A DNA stretch of 64,000 nucleotides from NCBI GenBank assembly GCA_001464355.1, contig LNEU01000033.1:434001-498000 (forward strand). Reading direction: 5' to 3'. A model generated the notes under the pieces. The model made no database searches. It saw only the letters and a program-made list of their open reading frames with translations, and was not told the DNA's origin. The position numbers and the translations under genes were made by a program. This DNA is from Burkholderiales bacterium Ga0077544. GTDB lineage: Bacteria > Pseudomonadota > Gammaproteobacteria > Burkholderiales > Burkholderiaceae_D. Shown here piece by piece: positions 30,655-41,156 of the stretch (positions within the stretch are counted from its first letter, which is position 1; every line of letters begins with the position of its first letter).

Positions 30655-32625
30655 ATGAATTTTTTCGAGCAGCAGGATCACGCGCGACGGCAGACCAGGG
30701 TGTTGCTGCTGCTGTTCGCGCTTGCAGTGATCGCGATTGTGCTGGCCGTCAATTTTGCGATGGCCTTGATTTGCATCTACGCGCAAGGCGGTTCGTTCTC
30801 AGGACATCACGACTATCCGCGCGGATTCTTTGCGACCAATACCTTGATCACGCTGATACTGATTGGCGGCGGTACCTTGCTTGAAATGTTCAATCTGCGA
30901 GACGGCGGCGATGCGATTGCACGCATGGCCGGTGCGCGCATGGTGACGCTCAATACGCGCGATACGCTTGAGCGTCGTTTGCTGAATGTCGTGGAAGAAA
31001 TGGCGCTTGCATCAGGTATTGCCTGCCCCAAGGTATATCTGATGGACAGGGAGGACTCGATCAACGCATTCGCCGCCGGTTATAACCCGAACGAAGCAGT
31101 GATTGTTATGACGCGTGGTTCGCTGGACAGATTGACCCGCGATGAATTGCAAGGCGTAGTGGGACATGAGTTCAGCCATATTTTGAATGGCGACATGCGC
31201 TTGAATATTCGTTTGGTCGGCGTCCTGTTCGGGATACAGATGTTTGCGGATTTTGGCAGGCAGATTATGGAAGCCGGCGTGCTGGCGACAGAAGAAGATG
31301 CGCTGATCAAGCGGCGTACTCCGTTGCACGTCATATTGTTTGTGGTTGGCGCCACGCTGTTCGCGATTGGTTATATAGGCTTGTTCTTTGGGCGAATCAT
31401 TAAATCAGCAGTTTCCCGTCACCGCGAATTCCTGGCGGACGCCAGCGCCATTCAATTTACCCGCAATCCTGATGGACTCGGCAATGCCTTGCGCAAGATA
31501 GGTGGCCTTTTGCAGACAGGGCGCGCCGCTTCGCAGATCCAGCACAGGAATGCAGAGCAGTTGTCACATTTTTTTCTGACAGCAGTGCGCCCTGGTCTGC
31601 TGGAAGGATTATTTGCGACACATCCATCGCTATCCGAACGTTTGCATCGCATTTACGGTCGCAAGATGGATATGCTGGACGCGCCCAATTTTGTTAAAAA
31701 CGACGTTGCTGCATCGCAAAGCATGCAGGCAGACATTGCGTATGCCGCGACGGCCTTCGTCGATGCAGTCGAAAACGCCGATGCAATTAGCGACGACATC
31801 GTGGCTGTTGCCAGACAGGCTTACGGCGGCAGCACGCTCGTCAAAATCAGATTGTGTACACAAATTGATCAAGCAGTGCATGATCCTTACGCTGCGCCCC
31901 TCTTGGGCTATGCCTTGTTGCTTGATTCTGCACAGGAAAACAGTCCACAGCATCAGTACTTGATTGAACATTTGTCTGGCCAAGCCGCACAAGTAATGCA
32001 ACTGGCGACTGCGATCAAGAGTTTGCCAGTCAATGCGCGTTTGCCTTTGCTTGATCTGATGATGCCGGCACTGCGGCAATTGCCGATGGCGGATCGCGAT
32101 GCAATGCTGGCCCACATTGAACGGATGATCGGGAGCGATCGTCGCGTGAGCTTGAACGAATTCGTTTTACAAACCGTATTGGCGCGCCGCCTGGCGGCGC
32201 AGGCTAATCGCGCAGTGCGGGTCAAGTATTTTTCGGTGACTGAGTTGACGCCGGAATGTCATGTTTTGTTTTCGCTGGTGGCGCATGTTGCTGCGCCGCT
32301 TTTAAAACAGCCTGCAACATCCTTGTTTATGCGAGCGGCAGATTTTTCGCCGCATCTCTTTTTGTCGGAAAAGGATTTGATCGGGATCGCAGCCCTAAGT
32401 TACGGCAGCATAAAAATTGCATTGGATAAAGCCAATCAATTGGCACCTTTGGCAAATCCTGCCTTGATCAAATCATTGCTGGCAATCGCCGCCGAGCACT
32501 CGCCGTTACCGTTGCCGCTTGCGGATTTGTTACGCGCCATTTGCGCCGCGATCGAAGCGCCTATGCCACCAGTTGTTGCCGCTGTTTACACCGCTTCGGG
32601 TTGGCCGGATGCATCCTTGTCATAA
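30655..32625 (+). CDS. M48-family membrane zinc metallopeptidase with long C-terminal extension
   Basis: 656 residues. Two N-terminal helices (about 16-38 and 62-80) precede an M48 catalytic domain with HEFSH (near residue 171) and the downstream zinc ligand in SRHREFLADASAIQFTRNPDG; two further helices lie between them, as in HtpX. Unlike HtpX (about 290 residues) there is a further 300-residue helical C-terminal domain of unknown function. The lemA neighbour matches a known association. Probably acts in membrane-protein quality control; substrate unknown. Confidence 0.88.
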   Translation: MNFFEQQDHARRQTRVLLLLFALAVIAIVLAVNFAMALICIYAQGGSFSGHHDYPRGFFATNTLITLILIGGGTLLEMFNLRDGGDAIARMAGARMVTLNTRDTLERRLLNVVEEMALASGIACPKVYLMDREDSINAFAAGYNPNEAVIVMTRGSLDRLTRDELQGVVGHEFSHILNGDMRLNIRLVGVLFGIQMFADFGRQIMEAGVLATEEDALIKRRTPLHVILFVVGATLFAIGYIGLFFGRIIKSAVSRHREFLADASAIQFTRNPDGLGNALRKIGGLLQTGRAASQIQHRNAEQLSHFFLTAVRPGLLEGLFATHPSLSERLHRIYGRKMDMLDAPNFVKNDVAASQSMQADIAYAATAFVDAVENADAISDDIVAVARQAYGGSTLVKIRLCTQIDQAVHDPYAAPLLGYALLLDSAQENSPQHQYLIEHLSGQAAQVMQLATAIKSLPVNARLPLLDLMMPALRQLPMADRDAMLAHIERMIGSDRRVSLNEFVLQTVLARRLAAQANRAVRVKYFSVTELTPECHVLFSLVAHVAAPLLKQPATSLFMRAADFSPHLFLSEKDLIGIAALSYGSIKIALDKANQLAPLANPALIKSLLAIAAEHSPLPLPLADLLRAICAAIEAPMPPVVAAVYTASGWPDASLS

Positions 32626-32739
32626 AATCCGATCAGATGTGCGCGCATTTTTCGACTAAACGCCAATAGTCGGACCTGACTATAATGGGCGCAGCTTCAT
32701 AGGCTTTCTACACACGCGCAATATCCAGGATTGTCGACT

Positions 32740-33264
32740 ATGCAAACAACTGTTCCAGCAATTCCAAATCGCAACTGGCTTAAGCTATTGGCATTGCTCG
32801 TGGTCGCCGCCTTGATCGTGGTTGGCTATCTGTCCGTATCAAAGAAGGAAACGATACCTGAAGTGACTTTCGTCAATTTACAGGGCAAAAAAATCACTTC
32901 GCAGGATTTGCGCGGCAAGGTTGTGATGATCAATTTCTGGGCGACCTCATGCGCGACGTGCGTCAAAGAGATGCCGGAGATGGTTGAAACATTCAAAAAA
33001 TACAATGCGCAAGGCTTGGAGTTCGTCGCAGTCGCCATGGCTTACGATCCGCCGAACTATGTGTTGAATTTCGTCGAGACGCGCAAGTTGCCATTCACCG
33101 TGTCGCTCGATACGCAAGGCGAATTGGCGAAGTCTTTCGGTGATATCAAATTGACGCCAACCACATTGGTGGTCGACAAGGATGGCCACATTATCAAGAA
33201 ATATGTAGGTGAGCCTGATTTCGCAGCCTTGCACAAATTGCTGGAAAAGGCTTTGGCGGCTTGA
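32740..33264 (+). CDS. TlpA-like membrane-anchored thiol-disulfide reductase
   Basis: 174 residues with an N-terminal signal anchor (about 15-35) and a thioredoxin-fold domain of the TlpA/ResA type: LRGKVVMINFWATSCATCVKEMPEM with the CATC redox site and the cis-proline in LTPTTLVVD. Likely a periplasm-facing reductant, for example for apocytochromes or other thiols. The ATG at 32740 is preferred over TTG at 32731 because AGGA ends 9 nt before it. Convergent with prmC. Confidence 0.87.
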   Translation: MQTTVPAIPNRNWLKLLALLVVAALIVVGYLSVSKKETIPEVTFVNLQGKKITSQDLRGKVVMINFWATSCATCVKEMPEMVETFKKYNAQGLEFVAVAMAYDPPNYVLNFVETRKLPFTVSLDTQGELAKSFGDIKLTPTTLVVDKDGHIIKKYVGEPDFAALHKLLEKALAA

Positions 33265-33294
33265 ATTGATACGCGCGGCAATGGATATTCTTGC

Positions 33295-34131
33295 TTACTT
33301 TGCCGTACCGGATTTCTTCCCGCCAGTCACACGCTCAATGTTTGCGAGATCGCACCAGCTTTGCACTTGCGTAAAATCATTCGCGGTCAGCAAATCACGT
33401 ACCGCTTCAGCCTGATCGTAACCATGTTCCATCAATAGCCAGCCTTCATCAGATAGATGCTGCGCGGCTAGCTGGCTAATAGTGCGCAAGGCCGATAAAC
33501 CATCTGCATGATCGGTTAATGCATCGATCGGTTCAAAGCGCAAATCCCCTTCCGATAAATGGCGATCACCGGCAACGATATACGGTGGATTGGAAACGAT
33601 CAAATCAAACTGCTGTCCATCTAGCGCTGCAAACCAGTCGCTGCGCAAAAATTCAACATCAACCTGATGAGTTTTCGCATTGTTTTGCGCCACAAGCAGG
33701 GCGCTAGCGCTGACATCCAGTGCACTAACATGCGTATCGCCGCGCGTATGTGCAATTGCAATCGCAATGGCGCCGGAACCGGTTCCCATATCCAGGACAC
33801 GGCCCTGTTGCGGCACATGCTGCAATGCCAGTTCAACCAATAACTCGGTATCCGGGCGCGGAATCAATACAGCGGGATCGACTTGAAACGTCAGCCCGAA
33901 GAACTCGCGTTTACCCAGCAGGTAAGCGATGGGTTCGCCGGCAATGCGACGTTGAAACAGGCTGTTGAGTTGTTCTGCTTCGGCAGCGCTTAAAACGTGC
34001 TCGGCATGCGTAATCAGCTGCACGCGTGTCAATTGAGTGACGTGCCCAAGCAGCATGCGCGTTTCCAGTTGGTCTACCGGCGTGTTGCGCATGACGGCCG
34101 CTATCGTAGCGCCGGCCCCGATGCTGATCAT
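33295..34131 (-). CDS. prmC: Peptide chain release factor N5-glutamine methyltransferase
   Basis: 278 residues with an N-terminal helical domain and a class I methyltransferase domain: YLLGKREFFGLTF, LIPRPDTELLVE, VLDMGTGSGAIAIAIA and the NPPY motif (LIVSNPPYI) that binds the substrate glutamine. It methylates the GGQ glutamine of RF1/RF2. Together with prfA and hemA on the same strand this is the familiar hemA-prfA-prmC arrangement, here interrupted by dsbB. The ribosome binding site of the chosen ATG is weak. Confidence 0.93.
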   Translation of the reverse strand: MISIGAGATIAAVMRNTPVDQLETRMLLGHVTQLTRVQLITHAEHVLSAAEAEQLNSLFQRRIAGEPIAYLLGKREFFGLTFQVDPAVLIPRPDTELLVELALQHVPQQGRVLDMGTGSGAIAIAIAHTRGDTHVSALDVSASALLVAQNNAKTHQVDVEFLRSDWFAALDGQQFDLIVSNPPYIVAGDRHLSEGDLRFEPIDALTDHADGLSALRTISQLAAQHLSDEGWLLMEHGYDQAEAVRDLLTANDFTQVQSWCDLANIERVTGGKKSGTAK

Positions 34132-34159
34132 GCGTGGCGATGAATGAATGCGGGGTGCA

Positions 34160-34636
34160 TCAATATTTTTTCTGGAAAGCCGTGCGCAGCAGGAAGATGG
34201 CGATCACGACAAACCATACCAGCGCCCATTGCGGCAAGGACAGGCCCATGATTGGCGCATATGCAGTCGCGCACAAGCCGTCCGCCTCAAACAGGAAAGG
34301 CAACAGCTTGGCGGTAGGAATCGTATTCAATGATGTTTCCAAAGGATCGATGCCGCAGGACACGGTTGGGTTGGCCTTGATGTAGATATGCCAGCCCGCC
34401 ACGCCGGCACCGGCGAGAGAGGCCAGGGCGGCCAAGGCGGCACCGATTCTGGCTGTTGTTTCTTTGAGAAATGCCGCAATCAGGCAGATGACTGCCACGG
34501 CCGCAAAGGCATAGCGCTGGATTACACACAGTGGGCAAGGCTGCATTTTTTCCACATGCTGCAGATAGAGTGCCACGGCTAGCAGTGCCAACGATACGAA
34601 GGCAACGGCGAGTAAAACGGGTTTGGATTTTTTCAT
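34160..34636 (-). CDS. dsbB: Disulfide bond formation protein B
   Basis: 158 residues with four membrane helices and the two periplasmic Cys pairs of DsbB: CPLC (first loop, near residue 35) and the pair in SCGID and DGLCATAY (second loop), plus the conserved quinone-region Arg in CVIQRYAF. It re-oxidises DsbA and passes electrons to quinone. It lies between prfA and prmC, with 28 nt to prmC, an uncommon insertion into this operon. Confidence 0.93.
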   Translation of the reverse strand: MKKSKPVLLAVAFVSLALLAVALYLQHVEKMQPCPLCVIQRYAFAAVAVICLIAAFLKETTARIGAALAALASLAGAGVAGWHIYIKANPTVSCGIDPLETSLNTIPTAKLLPFLFEADGLCATAYAPIMGLSLPQWALVWFVVIAIFLLRTAFQKKY

Positions 34637-34706
34637 GGTTGTATCCTGGGAAAACAGTGCACGGTATGAGTAGCAGCGATCGAATATGGTTCAGCAGAAT
34701 TTCGCA

Positions 34707-35789
34707 TCAGGTAGCGTCGGCCAGTGCTGCCAGCAAATCGGCTTGATGTTCTGCTGCCAGCGCATTGGTCAGCTCGGCCAGATCGCCATCCATGATGAAA
34801 TCGAGTTTGTACAAGGTCAGGTTGATGCGGTGATCGGTCATCCGGCCTTGCGGGAAATTATACGTGCGTATGCGTTCGCTGCGGTCGCCGGAGCCGATCA
34901 GCGATTTGCGGGTGGCGGCTTCCTGCGATTGCTGTTCGCGCAACTGCACATCCTTGATACGCGCCGCGAGGACCTTCAAGGCAGAAGCCTTGTTCTTGTG
35001 CTGGCTGCGATCATCCTGGCATTCCACCACGATGCCGGTCGGCAGATGTGTGATACGTACGGCCGAATCGGTCTTGTTGATGTGCTGGCCACCCGCACCG
35101 GATGCGCGATAGGTGTCGATGCGCAAGTCGGCGGGATTGATGTTGACGTCTTCGACCTCGTCGGCTTCCGGCATGACGGCGACGGTGCAGGCTGACGTAT
35201 GTATGCGGCCCTGGGTTTCTGTCGCCGGTACGCGCTGCACGCGATGGCCGCCGGACTCGAATTTCAGTTTTGAATACGCGCCATTGCCGACCACGCGCAC
35301 GATCACTTCCTTGTAACCACCGACTTCAGATGCGGATTCAGACACCATTTCTATCTGCCAGCGATTGCGCTCGGCGAAGCGTGTGTACATGCGTAGCAGA
35401 TCGCCAGCGAACAAGGCCGATTCGTCGCCGCCAGTGCCGGCGCGAATTTCGAGAAAGATATTGCGCTCATCGTTAGGATCTTTCGGCAATAGCATTTTTT
35501 GCAGGTCGATTTCCAGCTGCTCCATGCGCGCCTTGGCTGCGGTCATTTCTTCCTGCGCAAATTCCTTCATGTCCGGATCGGACAGCATGCCGAGTGCATC
35601 CTTGATGTCGTTATCGGCTTGCGTGTAATTGGCGTACAAGGCAACCAGCGGGCCGAGCTCCGCATGTTCGCGCGTCATCTTGCGATACGTATCCATATTG
35701 GACGTGGCGTCTTCCTGCATCAGCAGCACATTCAGTTCAGCCAATCGTTCGGTCAGTTGATCGAGCTTGGTGAGCATGGATGGTTTCAT
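34707..35789 (-). CDS. prfA: Peptide chain release factor 1
   Basis: About 360 residues: helical domain 1, the stop-codon recognition tripeptide PAT ([14 protein letters not shown]), the GGQ peptidyl-hydrolysis motif in [16 protein letters not shown], and [14 protein letters not shown]. It terminates translation at UAA and UAG. The nucleotide sequence opens with two adjacent ATG codons (35792 and 35789); the second matches the common MKPSM start. Downstream of hemA and upstream of dsbB-prmC. Confidence 0.96.
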   Translation of the reverse strand: MKPSMLTKLDQLTERLAELNVLLMQEDATSNMDTYRKMTREHAELGPLVALYANYTQADNDIKDALGMLSDPDMKEFAQEEMTAAKARMEQLEIDLQKMLLPKDPNDERNIFLEIRAGTGGDESALFAGDLLRMYTRFAERNRWQIEMVSESASEVGGYKEVIVRVVGNGAYSKLKFESGGHRVQRVPATETQGRIHTSACTVAVMPEADEVEDVNINPADLRIDTYRASGAGGQHINKTDSAVRITHLPTGIVVECQDDRSQHKNKASALKVLAARIKDVQLREQQSQEAATRKSLIGSGDRSERIRTYNFPQGRMTDHRINLTLYKLDFIMDGDLAELTNALAAEHQADLLAALADAT

Positions 35790-35908
35790 CATGATATTCA
35801 GTCTTGTATCGGGGTTTGATTCTGGTGGCTTGCGCAGTGTTAGCAGGCGGCAAACAAGAGTTCTGCAAATAATGCTGCAGCAGCGCGTAGAGTAGCGAAA
35901 GAGCGTCG

Positions 35909-37198
35909 CTAGCGCTTGGTGCGGAAGAGTTGCGGCAGCAGGGCGGCGAGACGTGCGCGCTCGTCGCCCTGCGCATTGTTCAACGCCTGTTGCGGGCCAT
36001 GCAGGAATTTTGCAGTCAAGCCTTTTGACAGTGCTTCCAGTACGACATCGATGTCTTCGCCTCTGGCCAGCAGTTTGCGCGCACGCTCCAGCTCCATCAT
36101 GCGCATGGTTTCGCTGGATTCATGCAAGTCTTGAATCACCGGAACCACGGCACGCGCGTCCATCCAGTGCATGAAGGATTGCACGCGCGTTTCGATGATG
36201 GCTTCTGCTTGTGCGACTGCGGCCTGGCGATTTTCCACGCCGGTTTGTACAAAATTTCCCAGGTCATCGACGGTGTACAGGAAGACGTCATCGAGGCGGC
36301 CGATCTCCGGTTCGATATCGCGCGGTACGGCCAGATCAACCATGAACATCGGTTTGTGGCGACGCACCTTGATTGCGCGCTCCACCATGCCGAGGCCGAT
36401 GATAGGGAGTGATGATGCGGTCGATGAAATCACTATGTCGTAGGTCGCCAGCTGGTCAGGCAAATCGGCGAGGCGAATGGCACGACCATTGAAACGATGT
36501 GCCAATACTTCGCCGCGTTCCAGCGTGCGGTTGGCGATGGTCAGGGACTGCGGATTTTGTGCGGCGAAGTGGGTGGCGCACAACTCGATCATTTCGCCGG
36601 CACCGATGAACAGCACATTCTGTTCTGTGAGCTTGTCGAAAATGCGTTGCGACATGCGTACCGAAGCGGCAGCCATGGATACACTATGCGCGCCGATTTC
36701 GGTCGTGCTGCGTACTTCCTTGGCGACGGCGAACGTGCGCTGGAACATCTGATGCAAATAAGTACCGAGACCGCCGGCTGCTTCTGCCTGGCGCACGGCA
36801 TCTTTCATCTGGCCGAGAATCTGTGGTTCGCCCAACACCATGGAGTCCAGTCCTGACGCAACACGGAATGCATGGCGTACTGCATTGTCTTGCGGCAGTG
36901 CGTACAGGAAGGGACGTAATTCCGAATAAGGCAGCTTGTGATAATCGGCGAGGAAATGAGCGGTCAGATCGATGGCTTCATTCACGCCACCCGGTAATTG
37001 ACTGGCCGCATACAATTCGGTGCGATTGCAGGTCGAGAGGATAGCTGCTTCATCAGAAATGATTTTGCTGTTGCTGCGGCCATACCACTCCCGTGCGGAA
37101 GCCACCGCTTGACCGAGCTGGTCAGCAGGAAAGGCTACCTTTTCGCGCAGTGAAACAGGCGCGGTGGTGTGGTTGAGGCCGACGGCCAGCAGTTGCAT
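35909..37198 (-). CDS. hemA: Glutamyl-tRNA reductase
   Basis: 429 residues from ATG 37198 ([20 protein letters not shown]). The catalytic Cys is in [11 protein letters not shown], with [12 protein letters not shown], the NADPH-binding [18 protein letters not shown] and the C-terminal dimerisation helices. It reduces glutamyl-tRNA to glutamate-1-semialdehyde, the first step of heme synthesis. Alternative starts at 37213 and 37273 are possible but less conserved. Operon head for prfA-dsbB-prmC. Confidence 0.96.
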   Translation of the reverse strand: MQLLAVGLNHTTAPVSLREKVAFPADQLGQAVASAREWYGRSNSKIISDEAAILSTCNRTELYAASQLPGGVNEAIDLTAHFLADYHKLPYSELRPFLYALPQDNAVRHAFRVASGLDSMVLGEPQILGQMKDAVRQAEAAGGLGTYLHQMFQRTFAVAKEVRSTTEIGAHSVSMAAASVRMSQRIFDKLTEQNVLFIGAGEMIELCATHFAAQNPQSLTIANRTLERGEVLAHRFNGRAIRLADLPDQLATYDIVISSTASSLPIIGLGMVERAIKVRRHKPMFMVDLAVPRDIEPEIGRLDDVFLYTVDDLGNFVQTGVENRQAAVAQAEAIIETRVQSFMHWMDARAVVPVIQDLHESSETMRMMELERARKLLARGEDIDVVLEALSKGLTAKFLHGPQQALNNAQGDERARLAALLPQLFRTKR

Positions 37199-37300
37199 AT
37201 AAGGCACTAACATTCGGATTGAATCGAAGCATATTATAGCCTGTTGCACTATGGCACGAGGCTCTTGCCACACGGCACATGCCGCAGTGATTTGAAGGGG

Positions 37301-39694
37301 CTAAATGCTGCTGCAGAGCGGCAGCTTGAGCGTAAAGGTCGTACCCTTGCCCGCAACACTGGTGAAACTAATTTCACCCAGATGGCGTTCGATGACGGTT
37401 TTCACGAATACGAGTCCCAGGCCTACGCCATCGTGACGCGGCTGGTCCGGCAGATCGACCCGCTGGAAGCGCTGGAAGAGTTTGCTTTGGTCGGCTTCTG
37501 CAATGCCATAACCGTGATCACAAATGCTGCACAGGATGCGTTTTTGTTCGCCCTCCGCGGCCAGCCATATAGTGCACAGAATGCTGGTATGGTCGGGGCT
37601 GTAATTGATGGCATTGGACATCAGATTGCTCAGTGCACGCGTCAGCAAGGTGCGATCGGCGTTGACCGGGTATTCGCCATCCTTGATATCGACTTTCAGA
37701 TCAATCTGCCTGCTCTTTGCCAGCGACCACATCTCATCGGCAGCATCGAACAACAGATCCTGGAAGTCGACTTCTTCCAGCCGATATTCTTGCGATTCCG
37801 CGCGCGCCAATTGCACAAAATTGTCTGCCAGGCCCAGTGTCTTGCGGCAGGCTTTTTCTATCCGTGCAAAGAGTTCTTTTTGCGGCAATTCGGATGAACT
37901 TTCATGCTGCAATTCCAGCAAGGCCAGAATCGATGCCTGCGGTGCGCGCATGTCATGCGACAGAAAGCGCAAGGTTTCATCGCGGCTGCGTTCAATTGCT
38001 CGTATCGTGGAGATATCGAGAATGCTGACGATCCAGCCGGTTAATAAATTCGTCGCCGAATAACACGGGCCGCTTTTAACCAGCAGATCGCGTCCGGTGT
38101 GATCTTGCGCGGAGACGCCGTTAAGCAGGGCTTGAGCGTAGTCGAGATCGAGCAGATGCTGCCATTCAAAAGACAGATTGGCCGCCTGGTCGACAGGCAC
38201 CGGCATCTTGAGTTGCGCCAGCAATTCAATGACCGAGCTTCCCCGTACATCGTTGCGCCCCAGACTCCAGTAATAATCTTTTGCATGCCGGTTCGCGAGC
38301 AGGACGAGGCCGTCGACAGAAGTCACGAGCGTGGCATCGGGCAGGTTATCCAGATTATCAGAAACGAACTGGCGCAAATCGCGGACCCGGCGCGCGGCAT
38401 TCTTCATGGCGGCGATGCGCTGTTCCAGCACATCGCTGGCATCTTCGGCTTGTGCTGCAATTTTTTCTTCCGGCAGCAAATGCGGCTCCCGGTCCAGGCG
38501 AGTAAATTCCTGTCCCAGATAGTTGATGGCCGCTTCCAGTCGGCGCCAACTCCATAAAGGATAAGAGATCACGATGCCAATGATGGCGATCGATGGCGGC
38601 AGCCATATATTCATGAAGCGCAAGCCAATATAGCTGGTGAAAACGGTCATCAATAACCACATGCCTGCAGCGAACAGGGCAAGACGCGGCGAGAGTAGCA
38701 AATAGCCCAGCATCGCCATGAATACAGGAACGATGGCAAACAGTATCGCTTCCAGTGGCGTGGCCACATGTATGCTTTTTCCCTGCATCAGATTGCTGAG
38801 AATTTGCGCATGGATTTCAATGCCGGGCATGGCTCCGGTATTGCCGGAAACCGGTGTCGGGTAGGAGTCCGTCATGCCGGGTGCAGTCGCACCTATCAGC
38901 ACATATTTGCCGGTAAAGAATTCGGCAGGCACCTCGCCCCGTAATACCGCGATATACGGTATCGATTGGATGTAACCAACGTTGCCGGCGAACGGGATAT
39001 GCATTTGGTCGGCGCGCTGCCAGCTGTCGATGCCGGCAATATTGGTTTGTACTTTGCTGTCGGGAAGTAGTGGTGTGATTTGTCTGGAGTCGCCTAGAGC
39101 CAGAAGTGCGGCCGAGAAATTCTGCCACCATGCGCCGCTTTGACCCTCACGCAAAAATACGCTTCGTACTACGCCATCATTATCGTGCGTCAGATTGATA
39201 TGGCCAAGTGCGCCGGCTGCCTGTGCCAGTTCGTGTGTAGGCAGACTGGCAGTCAGGCCGTGGCCTGCATTGGTCAGTGTCACGGGCAGGACAGTGCGCC
39301 CGTTTTGTTTTAACGCCGCCGCCAGTCGTTGATCGCCGGATGCGGTGCCGTCTGCCTGCGGCGGTTCCGGCTCCGACAGGATAACGTCGAGTCCGATCGC
39401 AAGCGGTTTTGCCTGAGTCAGTTTAGTGATGAGTTCTGCATGCGTGCTGCGCGGCCACGGCCAGCGCCCGAGTTGCGTCAGACTGTAGTCATCAATCGCC
39501 ACGATGATGATGTCGTCCGGCGTCGGTTTGCTGACAGTCGACAGAAACAAGTCATAACGCGATTGGTCCAGCCGGCTCAGGCCGTTTTGCCAACTGGCGG
39601 TTGCGGCAATGGCAATCAGGATGACCAGTAATATCATCCACTCACGCAGCGCAAGACGCCGCCGGAGTGGAGAAAGCCATCGAGGTTTCATCAA
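37301..39694 (-). CDS. CHASE2-domain sensor histidine kinase
   Basis: 797 residues. An N-terminal helix (about 18-36) is followed by an extracytoplasmic CHASE2 domain (about 45-310, with DIIIVAIDDYSLTQLGRWPWPR and FTGKYVLIGATAPGMTDSYPTP), three membrane helices (about 320-395), a PAS-like segment, and a HisKA domain with the phospho-acceptor His in LRFLSHDMRAPQASILALLE. The HATPase domain has N, G1 and G2 boxes (NLMSNAINYSP, DHGYGIAE, GVGLGLVFVKTVI). Last gene of a three-gene operon with a FecR-LysM protein and an OmpR-type regulator, probably its cognate partner. The signal sensed is unknown. Confidence 0.92.
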   Translation of the reverse strand: MMKPRWLSPLRRRLALREWMILLVILIAIAATASWQNGLSRLDQSRYDLFLSTVSKPTPDDIIIVAIDDYSLTQLGRWPWPRSTHAELITKLTQAKPLAIGLDVILSEPEPPQADGTASGDQRLAAALKQNGRTVLPVTLTNAGHGLTASLPTHELAQAAGALGHINLTHDNDGVVRSVFLREGQSGAWWQNFSAALLALGDSRQITPLLPDSKVQTNIAGIDSWQRADQMHIPFAGNVGYIQSIPYIAVLRGEVPAEFFTGKYVLIGATAPGMTDSYPTPVSGNTGAMPGIEIHAQILSNLMQGKSIHVATPLEAILFAIVPVFMAMLGYLLLSPRLALFAAGMWLLMTVFTSYIGLRFMNIWLPPSIAIIGIVISYPLWSWRRLEAAINYLGQEFTRLDREPHLLPEEKIAAQAEDASDVLEQRIAAMKNAARRVRDLRQFVSDNLDNLPDATLVTSVDGLVLLANRHAKDYYWSLGRNDVRGSSVIELLAQLKMPVPVDQAANLSFEWQHLLDLDYAQALLNGVSAQDHTGRDLLVKSGPCYSATNLLTGWIVSILDISTIRAIERSRDETLRFLSHDMRAPQASILALLELQHESSSELPQKELFARIEKACRKTLGLADNFVQLARAESQEYRLEEVDFQDLLFDAADEMWSLAKSRQIDLKVDIKDGEYPVNADRTLLTRALSNLMSNAINYSPDHTSILCTIWLAAEGEQKRILCSICDHGYGIAEADQSKLFQRFQRVDLPDQPRHDGVGLGLVFVKTVIERHLGEISFTSVAGKGTTFTLKLPLCSSI

Positions 39695-39712
39695 TTGTGT
39701 GTGTCGAGCGAT

Positions 39713-41125
39713 TTAGCGTGACATATTGCGCGAGATTTCTTTGGGGCGCAAAGGGTGGCCATCGTTGATGATCCATTGATCCGTCACGATCAAGGTCTGT
39801 GCGAGCGAGTAGGGATTGCTGCTGCCATCCGCATTGACGCTTTGCACGCGGGTGAAGTAGGTACCGAATGACGGGCGAGGGAGTTTGATTTCATTGCCGG
39901 TAACGCTGGTGGTAAACAGCAGCCAGCTGAATTCCAGGTCGCGTGCGACTTGCACGTTGTACTTTTGATTGGGGGAACCCGGCCAACGCAATACCAGCTC
40001 CTTTAAGCCGCCCTCGGCGACCGACGGCGCTGCCTGAGTTGGCAGTGTCTTGACAGATTCGCTGCGATTTCTGATGTTGGCCGCCATCGTGCGCGGTATC
40101 CCTTCCAGTCCGAATTTATCGATCGCGGCAATCCGGATAAAGTAATTGCCTTCCTGGATGTTGTTGACGACGACTTCACTGGAATTGCTGCTGGCTTCGG
40201 CCAGCAGATTCAGCATCTCGCCATCCTGTGCAATTTGCACGTGATAAGCGCGTGCGTCGGTGCTTGGCGCTATCGTGAATTTCGCCGCCTCATCTTGTCG
40301 ATAAGGTTTCTCCGCCAGTTGCGGTGATGGCAGCAGATCGATCGCGGGACCGACCGCCTCGTGCGTGATGATGTTGCCTTTGGCGACAGGCAGCATGCGG
40401 GTATCCGGTGCTTGTTGCGAGCCTACGGCGACACGGCCTTCCAATACTTCAGTTGCCACTTTCTGATTGTTGATACTGACGCGGAAATAGGTGCCGCGCA
40501 CGCCGGCAACCGACAGCGGCGTATGAACTTCAAAGCGACCGCGATTCACATCCAGTGGCGACACACGCGATACAACGCGGCCGCGCATCAATTTGACTTC
40601 GGTGCGCGGGCTGCCGGTGTAAAGAGATTTACGCAATTTGGTCACCAGTACGCTGCTATTTGATGGCAGCGATACGCGCGATTCATCGGCCAGAGATAGG
40701 GTCAAAAAACTGTTGGCTGCTGTTGTGATACGCATGCCTTCAGTGATGCGGCTGCCGACATTCAGAATGGTTGAGCTGCCATCAACTGCCGTCGCTGTGA
40801 TCAAGCCATTGCGCGCAATCACGGTCGCTTCACTTGGTTCGTCTGCCAGCAATTCGGCCGGGATGATGATTGCCGTGCCGATAGGGATGTTGCTGTCTTT
40901 GTTGATTTTATTGGCTTGGCCGATGGCGATCCAGTTGCCGCTGCGGGTCGTCAGGCGCTGCGCGATGGAGATCAGGGTGTCGCCTGATTGCGCGTAATAA
41001 GTAATGCTCGATAGATCGACTTTGATGCTGCCCGGGGTTTGAGCGGCAACGGGAAAACTGACGAAAAGCAGTGAGCCTATCGTCAGTGCAGCAATCAGCA
41101 TCAATTTTTGAAGGGGAATGCGCAT
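39713..41125 (-). CDS. LysM-FecR domain envelope protein
   Basis: 470 residues with a signal peptide (ending near PVAAQ), one LysM domain (about 42-92, YYAQSGDTLISIAQRL ... IPIGTAIIIPAEL) expected to bind peptidoglycan, a FecR domain (about 130-240, VKLMRGRVVSRVSPLD ... THTPLSV-like VAGVRGTYFRV) and C-terminal fibronectin-III-like repeats. Only 18 nt separate it from the CHASE2 kinase and 31 nt from the regulator gene. Such FecR-LysM proteins are recurrent partners of CHASE2 sensors and may deliver or contain the periplasmic signal; this is inference. Confidence 0.85.
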   Translation of the reverse strand: MRIPLQKLMLIAALTIGSLLFVSFPVAAQTPGSIKVDLSSITYYAQSGDTLISIAQRLTTRSGNWIAIGQANKINKDSNIPIGTAIIIPAELLADEPSEATVIARNGLITATAVDGSSTILNVGSRITEGMRITTAANSFLTLSLADESRVSLPSNSSVLVTKLRKSLYTGSPRTEVKLMRGRVVSRVSPLDVNRGRFEVHTPLSVAGVRGTYFRVSINNQKVATEVLEGRVAVGSQQAPDTRMLPVAKGNIITHEAVGPAIDLLPSPQLAEKPYRQDEAAKFTIAPSTDARAYHVQIAQDGEMLNLLAEASSNSSEVVVNNIQEGNYFIRIAAIDKFGLEGIPRTMAANIRNRSESVKTLPTQAAPSVAEGGLKELVLRWPGSPNQKYNVQVARDLEFSWLLFTTSVTGNEIKLPRPSFGTYFTRVQSVNADGSSNPYSLAQTLIVTDQWIINDGHPLRPKEISRNMSR

Positions 41126-41156
41126 GTTATCTCTCCGCGCAAACCATGTGCGCTAG

